64,000 nt of DNA, taken from NCBI GenBank assembly GCA_964525995.1, contig CAZGIM010000015.1:1-64000 (forward strand). Direction: 5' to 3'. The position numbers were made by a program, and so were the translations under genes. The notes below the pieces were generated by a model. That model was given only the letters and a program-made list of their open reading frames with translations, ran no database searches and was not told where the DNA came from. Origin of the DNA: CAIVAT01 sp964525995 (GTDB taxonomy: Bacteria > Bacteroidota > Bacteroidia > Bacteroidales > FEN-979). Of the stretch, positions 6,422 to 16,143 are shown piece by piece (position 1 is the first letter of the stretch; every line of letters begins with the position of its first letter).

Positions 6422-7621
6422 TTACCGCGAATGTTTTTTTAGCCTCTTCCCGTTGTTTCTGCCCCTGCTTTTCGGATTAAAGACCGGTCCGGTCCCCAGG
6501 AAGACCGGCAAAGTCCCTTTATGAACCGGTTTTCCGAGCAACTGTTCGATCACCGCAAATTTCCGCTGATCCTTTTCACTGATGAGGGTTATGGCTGCAC
6601 CCCGGGAGCTGGCCCGGGCAGTACGTCCGATACGGTGAATATAGTCCTCTCCTTCGTTGGGCACGTCATAATTCAGCACCAGATCGATATCGTCGATGTC
6701 GATTCCTCTTGATACAATGTCGGTTGCCACCAGAATTTCAAGCTCTTTGTTCCGGAACTTCATCAACACCTTTTCCCGCGCTTGCTGATCAAGATCCGAG
6801 TGAATCTCTTCAGCATTCAGGTGAAGTTTTTTCAGGGAAGCCGTCAGTTGTTTCGTAGCGCTCTTCGTGGAACAGAATATCAGTACCGTTCTTCCTTTCA
6901 AATCCTTCAGCAGATACTCGGCAAGGGCAATCTTCTGGGGCTCATAGACGTTGTAGGCCAGTTGTAAAATATTTTCGGCGGGCTTTGACACTTCGATGTT
7001 GATTTCGACCGGGTTGCGCAGGATTTTCCGGGCTAATTCGCGAATTTCCCCGGGCATAGTGGCAGTGAACATCAGGGTTTGCCGGTCGGCAGAGAGGTAT
7101 GAAAGGATCTTCATGATATCTTCGTGAAAACCCATGTCGAGCATCCGGTCGGCTTCATCCAGGATCAGACAACGCACGCTGCCGAAATTTACATACCCCA
7201 TGTTGAGATGGGCGATCATCCGCCCCGGGGTGCAGATCACCATATCCGAACCATTGGTCAGCGCCTGCTTTTCACGCGAAAAAGAGGCCCCGTCAGTTCC
7301 TCCGTAAACCGGGATGGAACTGACCGGAGTAAAATAGGAGAGCCCTTCCATTTGCTGGTCGATCTGCATGGCCAGCTCCCGTGTGGGAACGATGACCAGT
7401 GCTTTAATCGTATTATCATGCGGAAGAGTCAGTATCTGCTGGATCACCGGGAGCAGAAATGCGGCGGTTTTGCCGGTTCCTGTCTGCGCTGCACCAATCA
7501 AATCCTGTCCCTTTAAAATTACCGGTATGGCTTGCTCCTGAATGGGAGTGGCCTGCTCATACCCTAACGCCTCGATACTTTCGATTATACGCGCTTCAAA
7601 ACCAAACTCGTGAAATGTCAA
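6422..7621 (-). CDS. rhlE: DEAD-box ATP-dependent RNA helicase, RhlE type (TTG start)
   Basis: The 399-residue protein unwinds RNA duplexes and probably works in ribosome assembly or RNA decay. All core motifs are visible: Q-motif (TPIQEQAIP), motif I AQTGTGKT, Ia PTRELA, II DEAD, III TAT, and VI HRIGRTAR. A short basic tail (GRNNGKRLKKHSR) ends the protein. The N-terminus TFHEFGF aligns with the family start, but its initiator is TTG at 7619-7621. An in-frame stop lies 18 bases upstream and no ATG is near, so TTG is the start. A -7 box (7639-7646) sits so close that the leader would be very short. A similar cold-shock gene next door is a common functional companion. Confidence 0.92.
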   Translation of the reverse strand: MTFHEFGFEARIIESIEALGYEQATPIQEQAIPVILKGQDLIGAAQTGTGKTAAFLLPVIQQILTLPHDNTIKALVIVPTRELAMQIDQQMEGLSYFTPVSSIPVYGGTDGASFSREKQALTNGSDMVICTPGRMIAHLNMGYVNFGSVRCLILDEADRMLDMGFHEDIMKILSYLSADRQTLMFTATMPGEIRELARKILRNPVEINIEVSKPAENILQLAYNVYEPQKIALAEYLLKDLKGRTVLIFCSTKSATKQLTASLKKLHLNAEEIHSDLDQQAREKVLMKFRNKELEILVATDIVSRGIDIDDIDLVLNYDVPNEGEDYIHRIGRTARASSRGAAITLISEKDQRKFAVIEQLLGKPVHKGTLPVFLGTGPVFNPKSRGRNNGKRLKKHSR

Positions 7622-7638
7622 ACTGGTAGATTATCCGG

Positions 7639-7646
7639 CAAAGGTA
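7639..7646 (-). promoter_or_regulatory. -7 promoter box TACCTTTG for the helicase gene
   Basis: It matches TAnnTTTG and its downstream edge is 17 bases from the TTG start codon at 7621, implying a leader of about ten bases. Confidence 0.6.
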
Positions 7647-7711
7647 GTGAAAGCAGGTCACAATGACAAAACTCCGCGAAAAGCGCCACCGGATTGCGTT
7701 CGGTGTCAGTT

Positions 7712-8404
7712 TTAGGGAATCATCTTCCGGGCCTTCAATGAGCCTATAATGGTCTGAACCATATCGTTTTGCGATAGGGTCTGGCAATTGAACGATATAT
7801 CAAAAAGATAGCGGTCGTACTTTCCACCGTAAAGCAATTCGATGAGCATGGTTCTTTTTTTATCCATTTCCTGTGCCAGCTTACGGGCTTCTGATTCTCC
7901 GACGTTGCGCAATTTACATATTTCGGGGATACGCCATTCAAGGGGCGCCTGTAAACGGATATGCAGGGTGTTGGGCCTGTTGTGAAGCACTCCTACACTG
8001 CCCCGCCCCACAATGACAACATGGCCCTTGGAGGCTATGTCGTTCACAACTTTCGCAATGGTTTTCTTAATCCGGTGATCACTGATGTACAAAGGTGAAA
8101 ACGAAGCCATGATATCTTCCAAAACGCCCTTCTTCCCGGAACTCAACAAATAATTCACCTCCACAGTTTTTAAATCGAGCTCCCTGGCCATGGACTCCAC
8201 AATCTCCTTGTTGATGTATTCCCAATGCTGACGGTCGCCCGATTCCGGCAATTTATTCAAACTCTCGGTAAGCTTCTGGGCAACGAGTTTCGAGGGACAT
8301 CCGAATTCCCTGGAAATAGTCACTACAGGACCTTTCTGATCATTAGGCAGAAACGGTCTCTCGGTGAAAGCTTTTTCCAAATATTCTCGTAGCAGGTTTT
8401 CCAT
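7712..8404 (-). CDS. cytidylate kinase-like family protein
   Basis: The 230-residue protein starts its fold with VVTISREFGCPSKLVAQKL (residues about 27-45), the variant phosphate-binding start of the cytidylate-kinase-like family. A conserved VVIVGRGS follows near residue 130. The family resembles nucleoside monophosphate kinases, but substrates of most members are unknown. I chose the ATG at 8404 because AAAGGAGG precedes it at a suitable distance, a rare clear Shine-Dalgarno here. A -7 box lies at 8487-8494. The frame is open upstream to an ATG at 8446, which would add 14 residues. It is monocistronic or the first gene before the helicase, which has its own promoter. Confidence 0.82.
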   Translation of the reverse strand: MENLLREYLEKAFTERPFLPNDQKGPVVTISREFGCPSKLVAQKLTESLNKLPESGDRQHWEYINKEIVESMARELDLKTVEVNYLLSSGKKGVLEDIMASFSPLYISDHRIKKTIAKVVNDIASKGHVVIVGRGSVGVLHNRPNTLHIRLQAPLEWRIPEICKLRNVGESEARKLAQEMDKKRTMLIELLYGGKYDRYLFDISFNCQTLSQNDMVQTIIGSLKARKMIP

Positions 8405-8486
8405 AATGCCCCTCCTTTCTTTAAATCCCGGCATCACCGTCGGCATGATCCCGCCAGATTCTGAACATCGGATGACACCAGATACA

Positions 8487-8494
8487 CAAAGATA
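8487..8494 (-). promoter_or_regulatory. -7 promoter box TATCTTTG for the cytidylate-kinase-like gene
   Basis: It matches TAnnTTTG on the minus strand about 80 bases before the start at 8404. Confidence 0.5.
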
Positions 8495-8682
8495 ATGAAT
8501 CTACCGGCAAATTCAAAGTGTTTTTACGTTAAGATGGGAAACAGGACGGACATTACCAGTTCAATCTTACAACCCTTGAGTTTACCCCGAAATGGAATGC
8601 TCAGGAAAAACCGGATGCCGGACGTAGTCGAAAGGATGGTTTTCAGGAGTAGTCTTAACGATGAAAAAGAAAGGTGCCGGGA

Positions 8683-10122
8683 TCACTCGTTTGGAGTCAA
8701 CTGGCCGGTAAGTCGCAAAATCTCCACCTCGGCTTTTTTTGCTTCAAACTGAGCCAGGATAAGCTCGTATTCGGCGTCGATGAGTTTTTGCTGGATTTCA
8801 CGAAGCTCGATGTCGTTCAGGCTGCCCAGCTTGTACTTCTCAAATGCGATGGCCACATTCTCACGGGCCACTGTTACATTGCTTTCCTGAAGCTCCACAA
8901 TCCGGATATTCGATTGAAATTCCTGGTAGGTCTTCAACAGACTTGCCCGAAGTGTAAGTTCGGCATCCTGAACCTCTATCTCTCCCGAATTCATGGCAAT
9001 TTTTGCATTTTTTACGGCCCGGTTCACATTAAAACCATTGAAAAGATTATACGATAGGGTAAATCCGTAAGAAAATCCGTAACTCTGATTCGATTTCAGA
9101 AATCCTGTCTGAGAATTCAGCGTATTATAAGTGTATCCTGCCGACAATCCTAATTGAGGATACCGGTCGGCTTCGGACTGGCGCACCCCTGATTGTGCAT
9201 AATCCAGATTGAGGCGGGCCGCGATCAGACTGGTATTCTGTTTTTGAGCCTGACTGAGCAACTGATCAAACGGCAGAGGTTTGGAAATTACAATAAAATC
9301 ATCCACTTCAAAGTCGGAAGTTACATCGCGCGATAAAATCCGGTTGAAGTCAACCTTGAGATTCGCCAAAGCAACCTGTTGTTGTAACAGCCGGGTGCTG
9401 TCGGCATTGAGGTCAACAGTCGATTGGAGTAACATGAGTTGTGACCCGGAACCGATGGATATTTTTGCCTCAGCGATCCGTTTCCGCTGTAATGAAAGAT
9501 CCATAGCCTCCAGGGCGACCTTGACTAACCTGGCCGTTTGAATCATACCGTACCAAGTCAGGCTCACATCGGAAACGGTTCCCTCGACAACGATTTTTGT
9601 CCCGTTGTTGCCTAAATCTTCCAGGATCCCTAACATTTTTTTAGTGGCAAACATCTTTAACCCGTCAAAAACCGTCCAGTCAAGCGCCACGCCGGCGCTC
9701 AGGCTGTTGTTCTTGGCGTTATTCACGTCCTTTACGGTACCGCTGAATTGTTCCTGGTGGGTGGTGTTGATGGTGTTGTTCAGGGTCAGATCAAGACCGA
9801 CGGTAGGCAGAAATCCGGCATTTCCCAGGGTGTTGTTGTTTTCTGACACTTTGGCTTCGTTCTTTTGAAGCAGGATTCCGTAATTGTTTTCAAGCGCGAT
9901 CTGCAAGGCTTTCTGAAGCGTCATAGGCCTTTGTGATAGGGCTGGAACCGACCCCAAAATAAAAAATACCAGGATGAAAAATACAGCAGTGCAACGGAGA
10001 TCCGGCAAACGTCGGTAGATCATCCGGCCAACACGTTTCGAAACAGGTTCACACAACTGAGATGGAAGGTATCCCGGTTTTGCGCCCTTTTTTCCGATTA
10101 GGATTAATTTTAGCAGGTTCAT
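8683..10122 (-). CDS. TolC-family outer-membrane efflux protein
   Basis: It has up to 479 residues, two TolC repeats rich in long helices, and a signal peptide. It should form the outer-membrane channel of the RND pump encoded just upstream. Two starts are possible. The ATG at 10122 overlaps the permease stop (ATGA), which suggests translational coupling. The ATG at 10023 (MIYRRLPDLRC) gives a normal-length signal peptide ending near PALSQ. The second half shows the typical C-terminal coiled-coil with VARENVAIAFEKYKLGSL. It is the third gene of the fusion protein-permease-TolC operon. Confidence 0.9.
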   Translation of the reverse strand: MNLLKLILIGKKGAKPGYLPSQLCEPVSKRVGRMIYRRLPDLRCTAVFFILVFFILGSVPALSQRPMTLQKALQIALENNYGILLQKNEAKVSENNNTLGNAGFLPTVGLDLTLNNTINTTHQEQFSGTVKDVNNAKNNSLSAGVALDWTVFDGLKMFATKKMLGILEDLGNNGTKIVVEGTVSDVSLTWYGMIQTARLVKVALEAMDLSLQRKRIAEAKISIGSGSQLMLLQSTVDLNADSTRLLQQQVALANLKVDFNRILSRDVTSDFEVDDFIVISKPLPFDQLLSQAQKQNTSLIAARLNLDYAQSGVRQSEADRYPQLGLSAGYTYNTLNSQTGFLKSNQSYGFSYGFTLSYNLFNGFNVNRAVKNAKIAMNSGEIEVQDAELTLRASLLKTYQEFQSNIRIVELQESNVTVARENVAIAFEKYKLGSLNDIELREIQQKLIDAEYELILAQFEAKKAEVEILRLTGQLTPNE

Positions 10123-13100
10123 ATCTTTTGATTCCCGGAATGATCATTAGTTTTCAGTATGATACTCTCGTCCGGTTCCTGATCGTGTTTTTTGACCCGT
10201 CTCGAAATGTAGGTGTACAGCGCAGGAATGACATAAAGGGTCAGGATGAGTGAGAAGATCAATCCCCCGATTATGGTGATCCCCATTGGAACACGACTTC
10301 GGGAAGCGGCACCCAGTGCGAGCGCAATAGGCAAGGCTCCCAGAGCCGTCGCGAGACTGGTCATCAGGATGGGTCGTAATCTCCTGGTGGCTGCATCAAT
10401 GACGGCCTCTTTTAAAGGCAGTCCGCTGGCCTTTCGCTGATTGGCAAATTCGACGATAAGGATTCCGTTTTTTGTCACGATTCCAATCAGAACAATCACC
10501 CCGATCTCACTGAAAATATTGAGCGTCTGCCCGAAAAGCCATAGTGAAAGAACCGCTCCTGCAATAGCCAGGGGAACCGTGAACATGATGATCAAAGGAT
10601 CGACAAAACTTTCAAATTGTGCCGCCAGGATCAGAAAAACCAGTACAAGAGCAAGCATTAAAGCAAAAAACAGACTACTCGAACTGTCCTCGAATTCTTT
10701 TGAAGTACCTGATAAAGCCGATGAAAATGAATCATCGAAGGTCGCCTTGCCGATGCGCCGCATCTCTGCAATTCCCTGTCCCAAAGTGACCCCTTTTGCC
10801 GGTTGGGCTGATACCGTGGCCGAAACGTACCTGTTGTAACGGTACAACTGGGGTGGATTACTTTGTTCCTTCAGGGTCACCACGTTATCAAGCTGGATCA
10901 GGTCACCCTGACTATTCCGGATATAGATTGAACTCAGATCAAGCGGCTTATCACGCGACACGCGGTCAGCCTGCCCGATTACCTGATATTGTTTATTGTT
11001 CATGATGAAATAACCATAACGCTGGCCACTGAAGTATAACTGAAGGGTTTCAGCAATATCCTTCACGTTAATACCCAGCGCCCGGGCTCTGTCGCGGTCG
11101 ATCTCAACAGAAAGCTCAGGCTTGTTGAATTTCAGGTTATAATCGACAACCTGAAATTTTTCATTCGCCTGGACCTGTTCAAGAAACCGGGGCAGATACC
11201 GCTTCAGTTTCTCAAGATTAGGGGCGAGGATGACATATTGAACCGGTAACCCCCCGCGGCCGCCGCCAATGGTCTGTTCCTGAGTGACATAGGACCGTGC
11301 AAAATTGTACTTCCTGACTGCAGCGTTCAGCTCATCCGCAATTTCCTGTTGCGATCTCGTTCGATTTTCAGGTTGCGTCAGGGTCATTCGGAGAAATCCT
11401 GCATTGGTGGAACCGGATGATCCGAATCCGGGAGCCGTGATCGACATGATCGATTCCTTCTCGGGAATCGTGTCAACCAGGGTCACCATCTGGCTGATGT
11501 AACGATCCATCAGGTCAAAGGAGGTGCCTTCCGGTGCGGTTGACATAAGCTGCAAACGACTTTTATCCTCCATGGGCGCCAGTTCCGTGGGGATCATCAT
11601 CCCAATTACAAAAATCAACAGCAGGGAGACAGCCATGATCAGAATTGCAATCCACCGCCTATGAATGAATTGGTGTAAGGAACGGTTATAACCCTCCGTG
11701 ATGCGATTCAGTAAATTTTCAGTGAACACAAATAAGGCATTATGGTGAACTGGCTTTTGAAGGGTTCGGGCGCTTAACATGGGAGTCAGCGTGAGCGAGA
11801 CCAATGCAGAAACAAGGACGGTTCCGGCAACGACAACCCCGAATTCGCGGAACAACCTGCCCGTAAGCCCCTGCAGAAAAATGATCGGTAAGAAAACCGC
11901 GGCAAGGGTTATCGTGGTTGACAAAATGGCAAAATAGATTTCCTTCGACCCTCTGTGGCCGGCTTCAATAGGCGGAATTCCGGACTCGATCTTATGATAG
12001 ATATTCTCCAACACTACGATGGCATCATCCACCACCAGTCCGGTGGCGAGGACGATGGCGAGCAGTGTCAGTATGTTGATGGAGAATCCGGCGATGTACA
12101 TGATAAAAAATCCGCTGACCAGTGAAATGGGGATCGCGATGATGGGAATTATCGTGGTTCGCCAGCTTCGAAGGAAAAGGAAAATGACCAGCAATACCAG
12201 TGAGAAAGCAATGAATATCGTTTCCTGAACCTCCAGGATAGCCTTTCGAATACTCAGGGTGGTGTCAAGGTTGGTACCGACCTGAATGTCGGAAGGGATT
12301 TCACGTTTCAGCTTATCGACTCTTTTATAGCACTCATCAACAATATCGATCTGATTAGAGCCGGGTTGCGGGGTAATGGCCACTCCCACCATAGGCACAC
12401 CTCCATTGCCTCTCACCAGGGTCCGTTCATTTTCGGGAACCAGTTTTGCCATTCCGATATCGCGCATCCGGATTACAACGCCATTCTTTTCTTGAATGAT
12501 CATATCGTTAAATTCCGATGGTGTTGTAAGCCTCCCACGCGTACGGATAGTCAGTTCGGTACGATATCCTTCAATACGGCCTGCCGGTAATTCGATATTT
12601 TCACGGAGCAGGGCATCTCTGACGTCGGTGGGTGTGAGGCGATAACTGGCCAGTTTTTGCGGATCGAGTAACAATTTGATAGAATACTTTTTTTCACCCC
12701 AGATCCTGATTTCACTTACGCCGGGAATGGTTTGCAACCGCTCCTTGAAAACGTCATTTGCAATAGCCGACAACTCCATCAGATCACGGGCATTGCTTTG
12801 AAGGGTGATAACATAAATGGGACCGGCATCAGCATCCGACTTGGTTATGATCGGGGGATCGGTGTCGGGTGGAATATTCCTGACTGCCCTTGAAACGCGG
12901 TCTCTGACATCGTTGGCGGCCGCTTCCATATCAACCCCTAACTCGAATTCGACGGTAATATTGCTGCGACCGTCATTGCTGATAGAAGTGAGCGAACGGA
13001 TACCGGCAATCCCGTTAATCGATTCCTCGAGGGGTTCGGTGATTTGCGACTCAATTACATCCGCGTTGGCGCCAACATAGCTGGTGCTTACCGTAACCAC

Positions 13101-13229
13101 CGGCGGATCAACGCTTGGAAATTCCCGAACACCTAAAAATAGGTAACCAATCGCTCCAAAAAGAATGATAACCAGCGAAATGACCATCGCCAAAACAGGC
13201 CGGTTAATACTCAGCGAGGAAATGTTCAT
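10119..13229 (-). CDS. RND efflux permease (HAE1/AcrB-like)
   Basis: A 1036-residue inner-membrane proton-driven pump has 12 membrane segments in two homologous halves and two large periplasmic loops. TM1 begins at once (SINRPVLAMVISLVIILFG). The proton-relay Asp pair is seen in TM4 as GLVVDDAIVVLENI near residue 403. Length and layout match AcrB/MexB-type multidrug exporters, including the periplasmic porter region. It overlaps the fusion-protein stop by ATGA at 13226-13229 and its own stop overlaps the downstream TolC ATG, so the three genes are one operon. Substrates cannot be read from sequence. Confidence 0.93.
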   Translation of the reverse strand: MNISSLSINRPVLAMVISLVIILFGAIGYLFLGVREFPSVDPPVVTVSTSYVGANADVIESQITEPLEESINGIAGIRSLTSISNDGRSNITVEFELGVDMEAAANDVRDRVSRAVRNIPPDTDPPIITKSDADAGPIYVITLQSNARDLMELSAIANDVFKERLQTIPGVSEIRIWGEKKYSIKLLLDPQKLASYRLTPTDVRDALLRENIELPAGRIEGYRTELTIRTRGRLTTPSEFNDMIIQEKNGVVIRMRDIGMAKLVPENERTLVRGNGGVPMVGVAITPQPGSNQIDIVDECYKRVDKLKREIPSDIQVGTNLDTTLSIRKAILEVQETIFIAFSLVLLVIFLFLRSWRTTIIPIIAIPISLVSGFFIMYIAGFSINILTLLAIVLATGLVVDDAIVVLENIYHKIESGIPPIEAGHRGSKEIYFAILSTTITLAAVFLPIIFLQGLTGRLFREFGVVVAGTVLVSALVSLTLTPMLSARTLQKPVHHNALFVFTENLLNRITEGYNRSLHQFIHRRWIAILIMAVSLLLIFVIGMMIPTELAPMEDKSRLQLMSTAPEGTSFDLMDRYISQMVTLVDTIPEKESIMSITAPGFGSSGSTNAGFLRMTLTQPENRTRSQQEIADELNAAVRKYNFARSYVTQEQTIGGGRGGLPVQYVILAPNLEKLKRYLPRFLEQVQANEKFQVVDYNLKFNKPELSVEIDRDRARALGINVKDIAETLQLYFSGQRYGYFIMNNKQYQVIGQADRVSRDKPLDLSSIYIRNSQGDLIQLDNVVTLKEQSNPPQLYRYNRYVSATVSAQPAKGVTLGQGIAEMRRIGKATFDDSFSSALSGTSKEFEDSSSSLFFALMLALVLVFLILAAQFESFVDPLIIMFTVPLAIAGAVLSLWLFGQTLNIFSEIGVIVLIGIVTKNGILIVEFANQRKASGLPLKEAVIDAATRRLRPILMTSLATALGALPIALALGAASRSRVPMGITIIGGLIFSLILTLYVIPALYTYISRRVKKHDQEPDESIILKTNDHSGNQKI

Positions 13230-14272
13230 TTTGCCAACCTGATTTTAACCGGACTGTTCTCGCGCAACTGCAACAATCCGGTCGTTATAACCGTATCTCC
13301 GGCTTTCAAACCGCTGATTACCTGTACTTCATTTTCGGTACGGATGCCAGCCACAATAATCTGGGATGTCGCTTTACCCATTTTGGAAATGTAAACTTTT
13401 TCCGAATTCAACTGCGGAATGATCGACTCCGAAGGGATGACCAGTGCGTCGGAAAGATGATCCAACACCAGTTCCACCTTTGCAAATGCCCCCGGAACAA
13501 GTTTCCCTGATTCATTTGAGCACATTGCCCTGATGGAAACATTTCTTGTTCCCGGATCGATCTTGGGATCAATGGCGTAAATATGACCCGTGAAGAGGCT
13601 GTCATATCCTTCAATCCTGAATTTTACCAGGGCCCCTTTGCTGATTTTATTCCGGTATTTTTCGGGGATGGCAAACTCGAGTTTCATGGGATTGGTTTGC
13701 TGAAGCCGGGCAACCATGGTGGAGGAGGAGACAAATCCTCCCGGACTTACTTGCCTCAGGCCAATGAGGCCGCTGAAGGGTGCGTAAATCTCAGTCTTGG
13801 AGATCTGAGTCTTGATCAAATCTACCTGGGCTTTAATGATCCCTAAGGTGATCGACGATTTATCGTACTCTTCCTGGCTGACGGCTTTGAGCTCCAGGAG
13901 CTTCTCTTTTCTGAAAAGATCATCTCGGGCCTGTTTTTCCTCAAATTGCAACTTGATAAGTTGTGCCTGAAGTTCACGATCATCGATTTTCATCAGAAGC
14001 TCGCCTTTTTTTACCGCGCTTCCCTCCTCGAAATTAATTGCGACAATCCTCCCCGGAACCTCACTCCGTAGCTCAACCTCCTCGTTGGCCATCAGATTTC
14101 CTGTTGCCAGTATCTTGTTTTCAAGTTGCCCCGGAACAAGAACGATGGCCCCTACCATCATGGGCTTCGAAGCGCTCTGGTTTTTTTGTTCCCCCTGATC
14201 ACTCCTGCAACCTGTCTGAACCAGGGATAACGTGCAAAAAGAGATCCATAGGAAACGGTGAAAATTGTTCAT
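13226..14272 (-). CDS. RND efflux membrane fusion protein (lipoprotein)
   Basis: The 348-residue periplasmic adaptor links the permease to TolC. The start at 14272 (MNNFHRFLW) gives a lipoprotein signal with lipobox LVQTGC. The frame continues upstream to an ATG at 14440, but that would span the -7 box at 14305-14312 and add a non-family N-terminus. Visible parts are the lipoyl/barrel-sandwich halves (EVPGRIVAINFEEGSAVKKG and YAPFSGLIGLRQVSPGGFV) flanking a helical hairpin (about residues 105-165), then the beta-barrel and membrane-proximal domains. It is the first gene of the operon. Confidence 0.92.
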   Translation of the reverse strand: MNNFHRFLWISFCTLSLVQTGCRSDQGEQKNQSASKPMMVGAIVLVPGQLENKILATGNLMANEEVELRSEVPGRIVAINFEEGSAVKKGELLMKIDDRELQAQLIKLQFEEKQARDDLFRKEKLLELKAVSQEEYDKSSITLGIIKAQVDLIKTQISKTEIYAPFSGLIGLRQVSPGGFVSSSTMVARLQQTNPMKLEFAIPEKYRNKISKGALVKFRIEGYDSLFTGHIYAIDPKIDPGTRNVSIRAMCSNESGKLVPGAFAKVELVLDHLSDALVIPSESIIPQLNSEKVYISKMGKATSQIIVAGIRTENEVQVISGLKAGDTVITTGLLQLRENSPVKIRLAK

Positions 14273-14304
14273 ACTTCTGTTTTTGTAGCAAAAGAAATCC
14301 ATTG

Positions 14305-14312
14305 CAAAAATA
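14305..14312 (-). promoter_or_regulatory. -7 promoter box TATTTTTG for the RND operon
   Basis: It matches TAnnTTTG, 33 bases before the fusion-protein ATG at 14272. It is divergent from the tRNA promoter at 14373-14380. Confidence 0.55.
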
Positions 14313-14372
14313 GGGTTTTTACGGTTATGAGCGATTGTTGGCAGGGATTTGTAAATTTTAAAAATTATTACG

Positions 14373-14380
14373 TAAATTTG
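14373..14380 (+). promoter_or_regulatory. -7 promoter box TAAATTTG for the tRNA pair
   Basis: It matches TAnnTTTG about 72 bases upstream of tRNA-Pro and gives a leader before the two tandem tRNAs. Confidence 0.55.
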
Positions 14381-14451
14381 CAGCCCTTTCTGAAAGGAAT
14401 CACTGAAAGTAAAGAATGGAACTGAAGTTCTTTCTTTCATGGTGTTGAAAC

Positions 14452-14528
14452 CGGGATGTAGCGCAGTTGGCTAGCGCACCACGTTCGGGACGTGGGGGTC
14501 GGAAGTTCGAGTCTTCTCATCCCGACCA
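14452..14528 (+). tRNA. tRNA-Pro (CGG)
   Basis: The cloverleaf is complete. The acceptor arm is CGGGATG/CATCCCG, and the D arm has GCGC stems. The anticodon stem CCACG/CGTGG holds loop TTCGGGA, so the anticodon is CGG (codon CCG). The T arm GGAAG/CTTCT has one G-T pair and loop TTCGAGT. Discriminator A is followed by a genome-encoded CCA (14526-14528). Confidence 0.95.
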
Positions 14529-14530
14529 GC

Positions 14531-14562
14531 AGGGGCGGTCAAATAGGCCGCCCTGATCTTTT
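14531..14562 (+). terminator. hairpin between the two tRNAs, possible terminator or processing signal
   Basis: AGGGGCGG (14531-14538) pairs with CCGCCCT (14548-14554) with one bulged G, followed by GATCTTTT. It may partly end transcription after tRNA-Pro or mark a processing site before tRNA-Thr. Confidence 0.4.
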
Positions 14563-14635
14563 GCCTCTTTAGCTCAGTTGGTAGAGCAGCTGATTCGTAA
14601 TTAGCAGGTCGGGGGTTCAAGTCCCCTGAGAGGCT
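14563..14635 (+). tRNA. tRNA-Thr (CGT)
   Basis: Acceptor arm GCCTCTT/GAGAGGC (last pair T-G), D arm GCTC/GAGC, anticodon stem GCTGA/TTAGC with loop TTCGTAA giving anticodon CGT (codon ACG), T arm GGGGG/CCCCT with loop TTCAAGT. Discriminator T. CCA is not encoded, unlike the neighbouring tRNA-Pro. Confidence 0.95.
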
Positions 14636-14821
14636 CTGAATTCATAACAAACCTGATCACTCCTGATCTTGCTTTTCTCGTTTTTTTTTCGTATCTTTCG
14701 CATCAAATAGGGGGTTAATGTCTTTTGACGTTTTACCCTTTTACTTCCTTCCATAAACTGCCGGCTATTCACTAAAGGCAGTGACCTCCTGAAAAGCTTA
14801 ACCAGGTTTAAGCCTGAAACA

Positions 14822-16138
14822 ATGAGGTCAAAATTTCAAAAACCCAGCATCATGAAAGCAATTTATTGTTTTGTGTTTTGCATGTTGGCAGTAACATGTA
14901 GCACAATGGGACAGTATCCATGCCTCTTTGAAGGCATCACATTCACACGACAAGGACAGATTGATAGTTTTCAGATCAATTATCCGGGTTGTACCAGGAT
15001 TCAGGGCAGTGTCAGCATCACGGGAAATGATATCACCAACCTGGCCGGATTGAACGTAGTAACCTCCGTGGGCGGTGAATTATGGATCTTTAACAATAAC
15101 TCCCTGGACAACTTCACCGGCCTCAATGCCTTGAATTATGTTGGCAGTGACTTATCAATTCTTCAAAATGATAACCTGACAAGTTTAAACGGACTGAACA
15201 GCCTGATATCTGTCGGAGGAGATCTCGAAATCCTGAACAACGATCTCCTGTCGACATTAACGGGATTCAATGTACTGACTCACGTGGGAGGTGATCTGAC
15301 ACTTTCTCAAAACAATAATCTGACCAGCCTGGAAGGACTGTCCAGCCTTCAGTCGGTCGGCGGTACAATGGAAATAAGTGACAACAATGCACTGATCACA
15401 TTGACAGGACTGAATGGATTGAAGACCACAAGCAATGGTTTTACCATCAGATGGAATCCGCTTTTAACTGACCTGACTGGACTTTCCGCGTTGAAATCGG
15501 TGGGGGGGACATTTGAGATTAATGAAAACAGTTCCATGGTTTCTTTATCGGGAATGAACACTTTGAAAACAATCGGAGGCAGCCTGGGTATAAAACTGAA
15601 TCCTGCTCTGACCGTTTTAACAGCACTAAAAACATTGAAATCAATCGGCTACAACCTGATCATCACTGATAATGCAGTCCTGCCTTCATTGAGTGGAATC
15701 GACAACATCAATCCCGCCTCTCTTGTCAATTTATTTATCTATCACAACGTTTCCTTGTCACAGTGCGAGGTAACAAGCATTTGTGAATATTTGCTGAATC
15801 CGAATGGCATCATCGATATTCATAACAATGAGGTGGGATGTAACAGTCAGTCGGAAGTGGAGAAAGCTTGTGCAGTTGTTTCAATGGATCCTGTTACTCC
15901 GGAAAGAGTTTTCTCAGTCTTCCCGAACCCCGGATCAGGGATTATTACCATCATTATGGAAAAGAAATCTGCATCGGATCACTTTTCTTTGATGAATGTT
16001 AATGGTCAGAAAATGATGGATCAGGATCTTCCGGGTGACAGAATGGTAATTGACGTATCATTATTACCCGAAGGTGTTTATTTCATCAGGATTACCGGTA
16101 GAAATGCAGTGCAGATCGAAAAATTCATCAAACAGTAA
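14822..16138 (+). CDS. T9SS-exported leucine-rich-repeat (receptor L-domain-like) protein
   Basis: The 438-residue secreted protein has a signal peptide; Met11 at 14852 (MKAIYCFVFC) is the better start. A solenoid of roughly ten repeats of about 24 residues follows, with a pattern like L..L.SVGG.L.I..N..LTSL.GL (about 50-300). The C-terminus is a type A T9SS sorting domain beginning VFPNPGSGIITI and ending GVYFIRITGRNAVQIEKFIKQ, which directs export and surface attachment. The solenoid resembles receptor L domains and BspA-like repeats that mediate binding at the cell surface. The ligand is unknown. A TATCTTTC sequence at 14692-14699 may be its -7 box. It is convergent with the histidine kinase, five bases away. 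Confidence 0.85.
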   Translation: MRSKFQKPSIMKAIYCFVFCMLAVTCSTMGQYPCLFEGITFTRQGQIDSFQINYPGCTRIQGSVSITGNDITNLAGLNVVTSVGGELWIFNNNSLDNFTGLNALNYVGSDLSILQNDNLTSLNGLNSLISVGGDLEILNNDLLSTLTGFNVLTHVGGDLTLSQNNNLTSLEGLSSLQSVGGTMEISDNNALITLTGLNGLKTTSNGFTIRWNPLLTDLTGLSALKSVGGTFEINENSSMVSLSGMNTLKTIGGSLGIKLNPALTVLTALKTLKSIGYNLIITDNAVLPSLSGIDNINPASLVNLFIYHNVSLSQCEVTSICEYLLNPNGIIDIHNNEVGCNSQSEVEKACAVVSMDPVTPERVFSVFPNPGSGIITIIMEKKSASDHFSLMNVNGQKMMDQDLPGDRMVIDVSLLPEGVYFIRITGRNAVQIEKFIKQ

Positions 16139-16143
16139 TAGCT

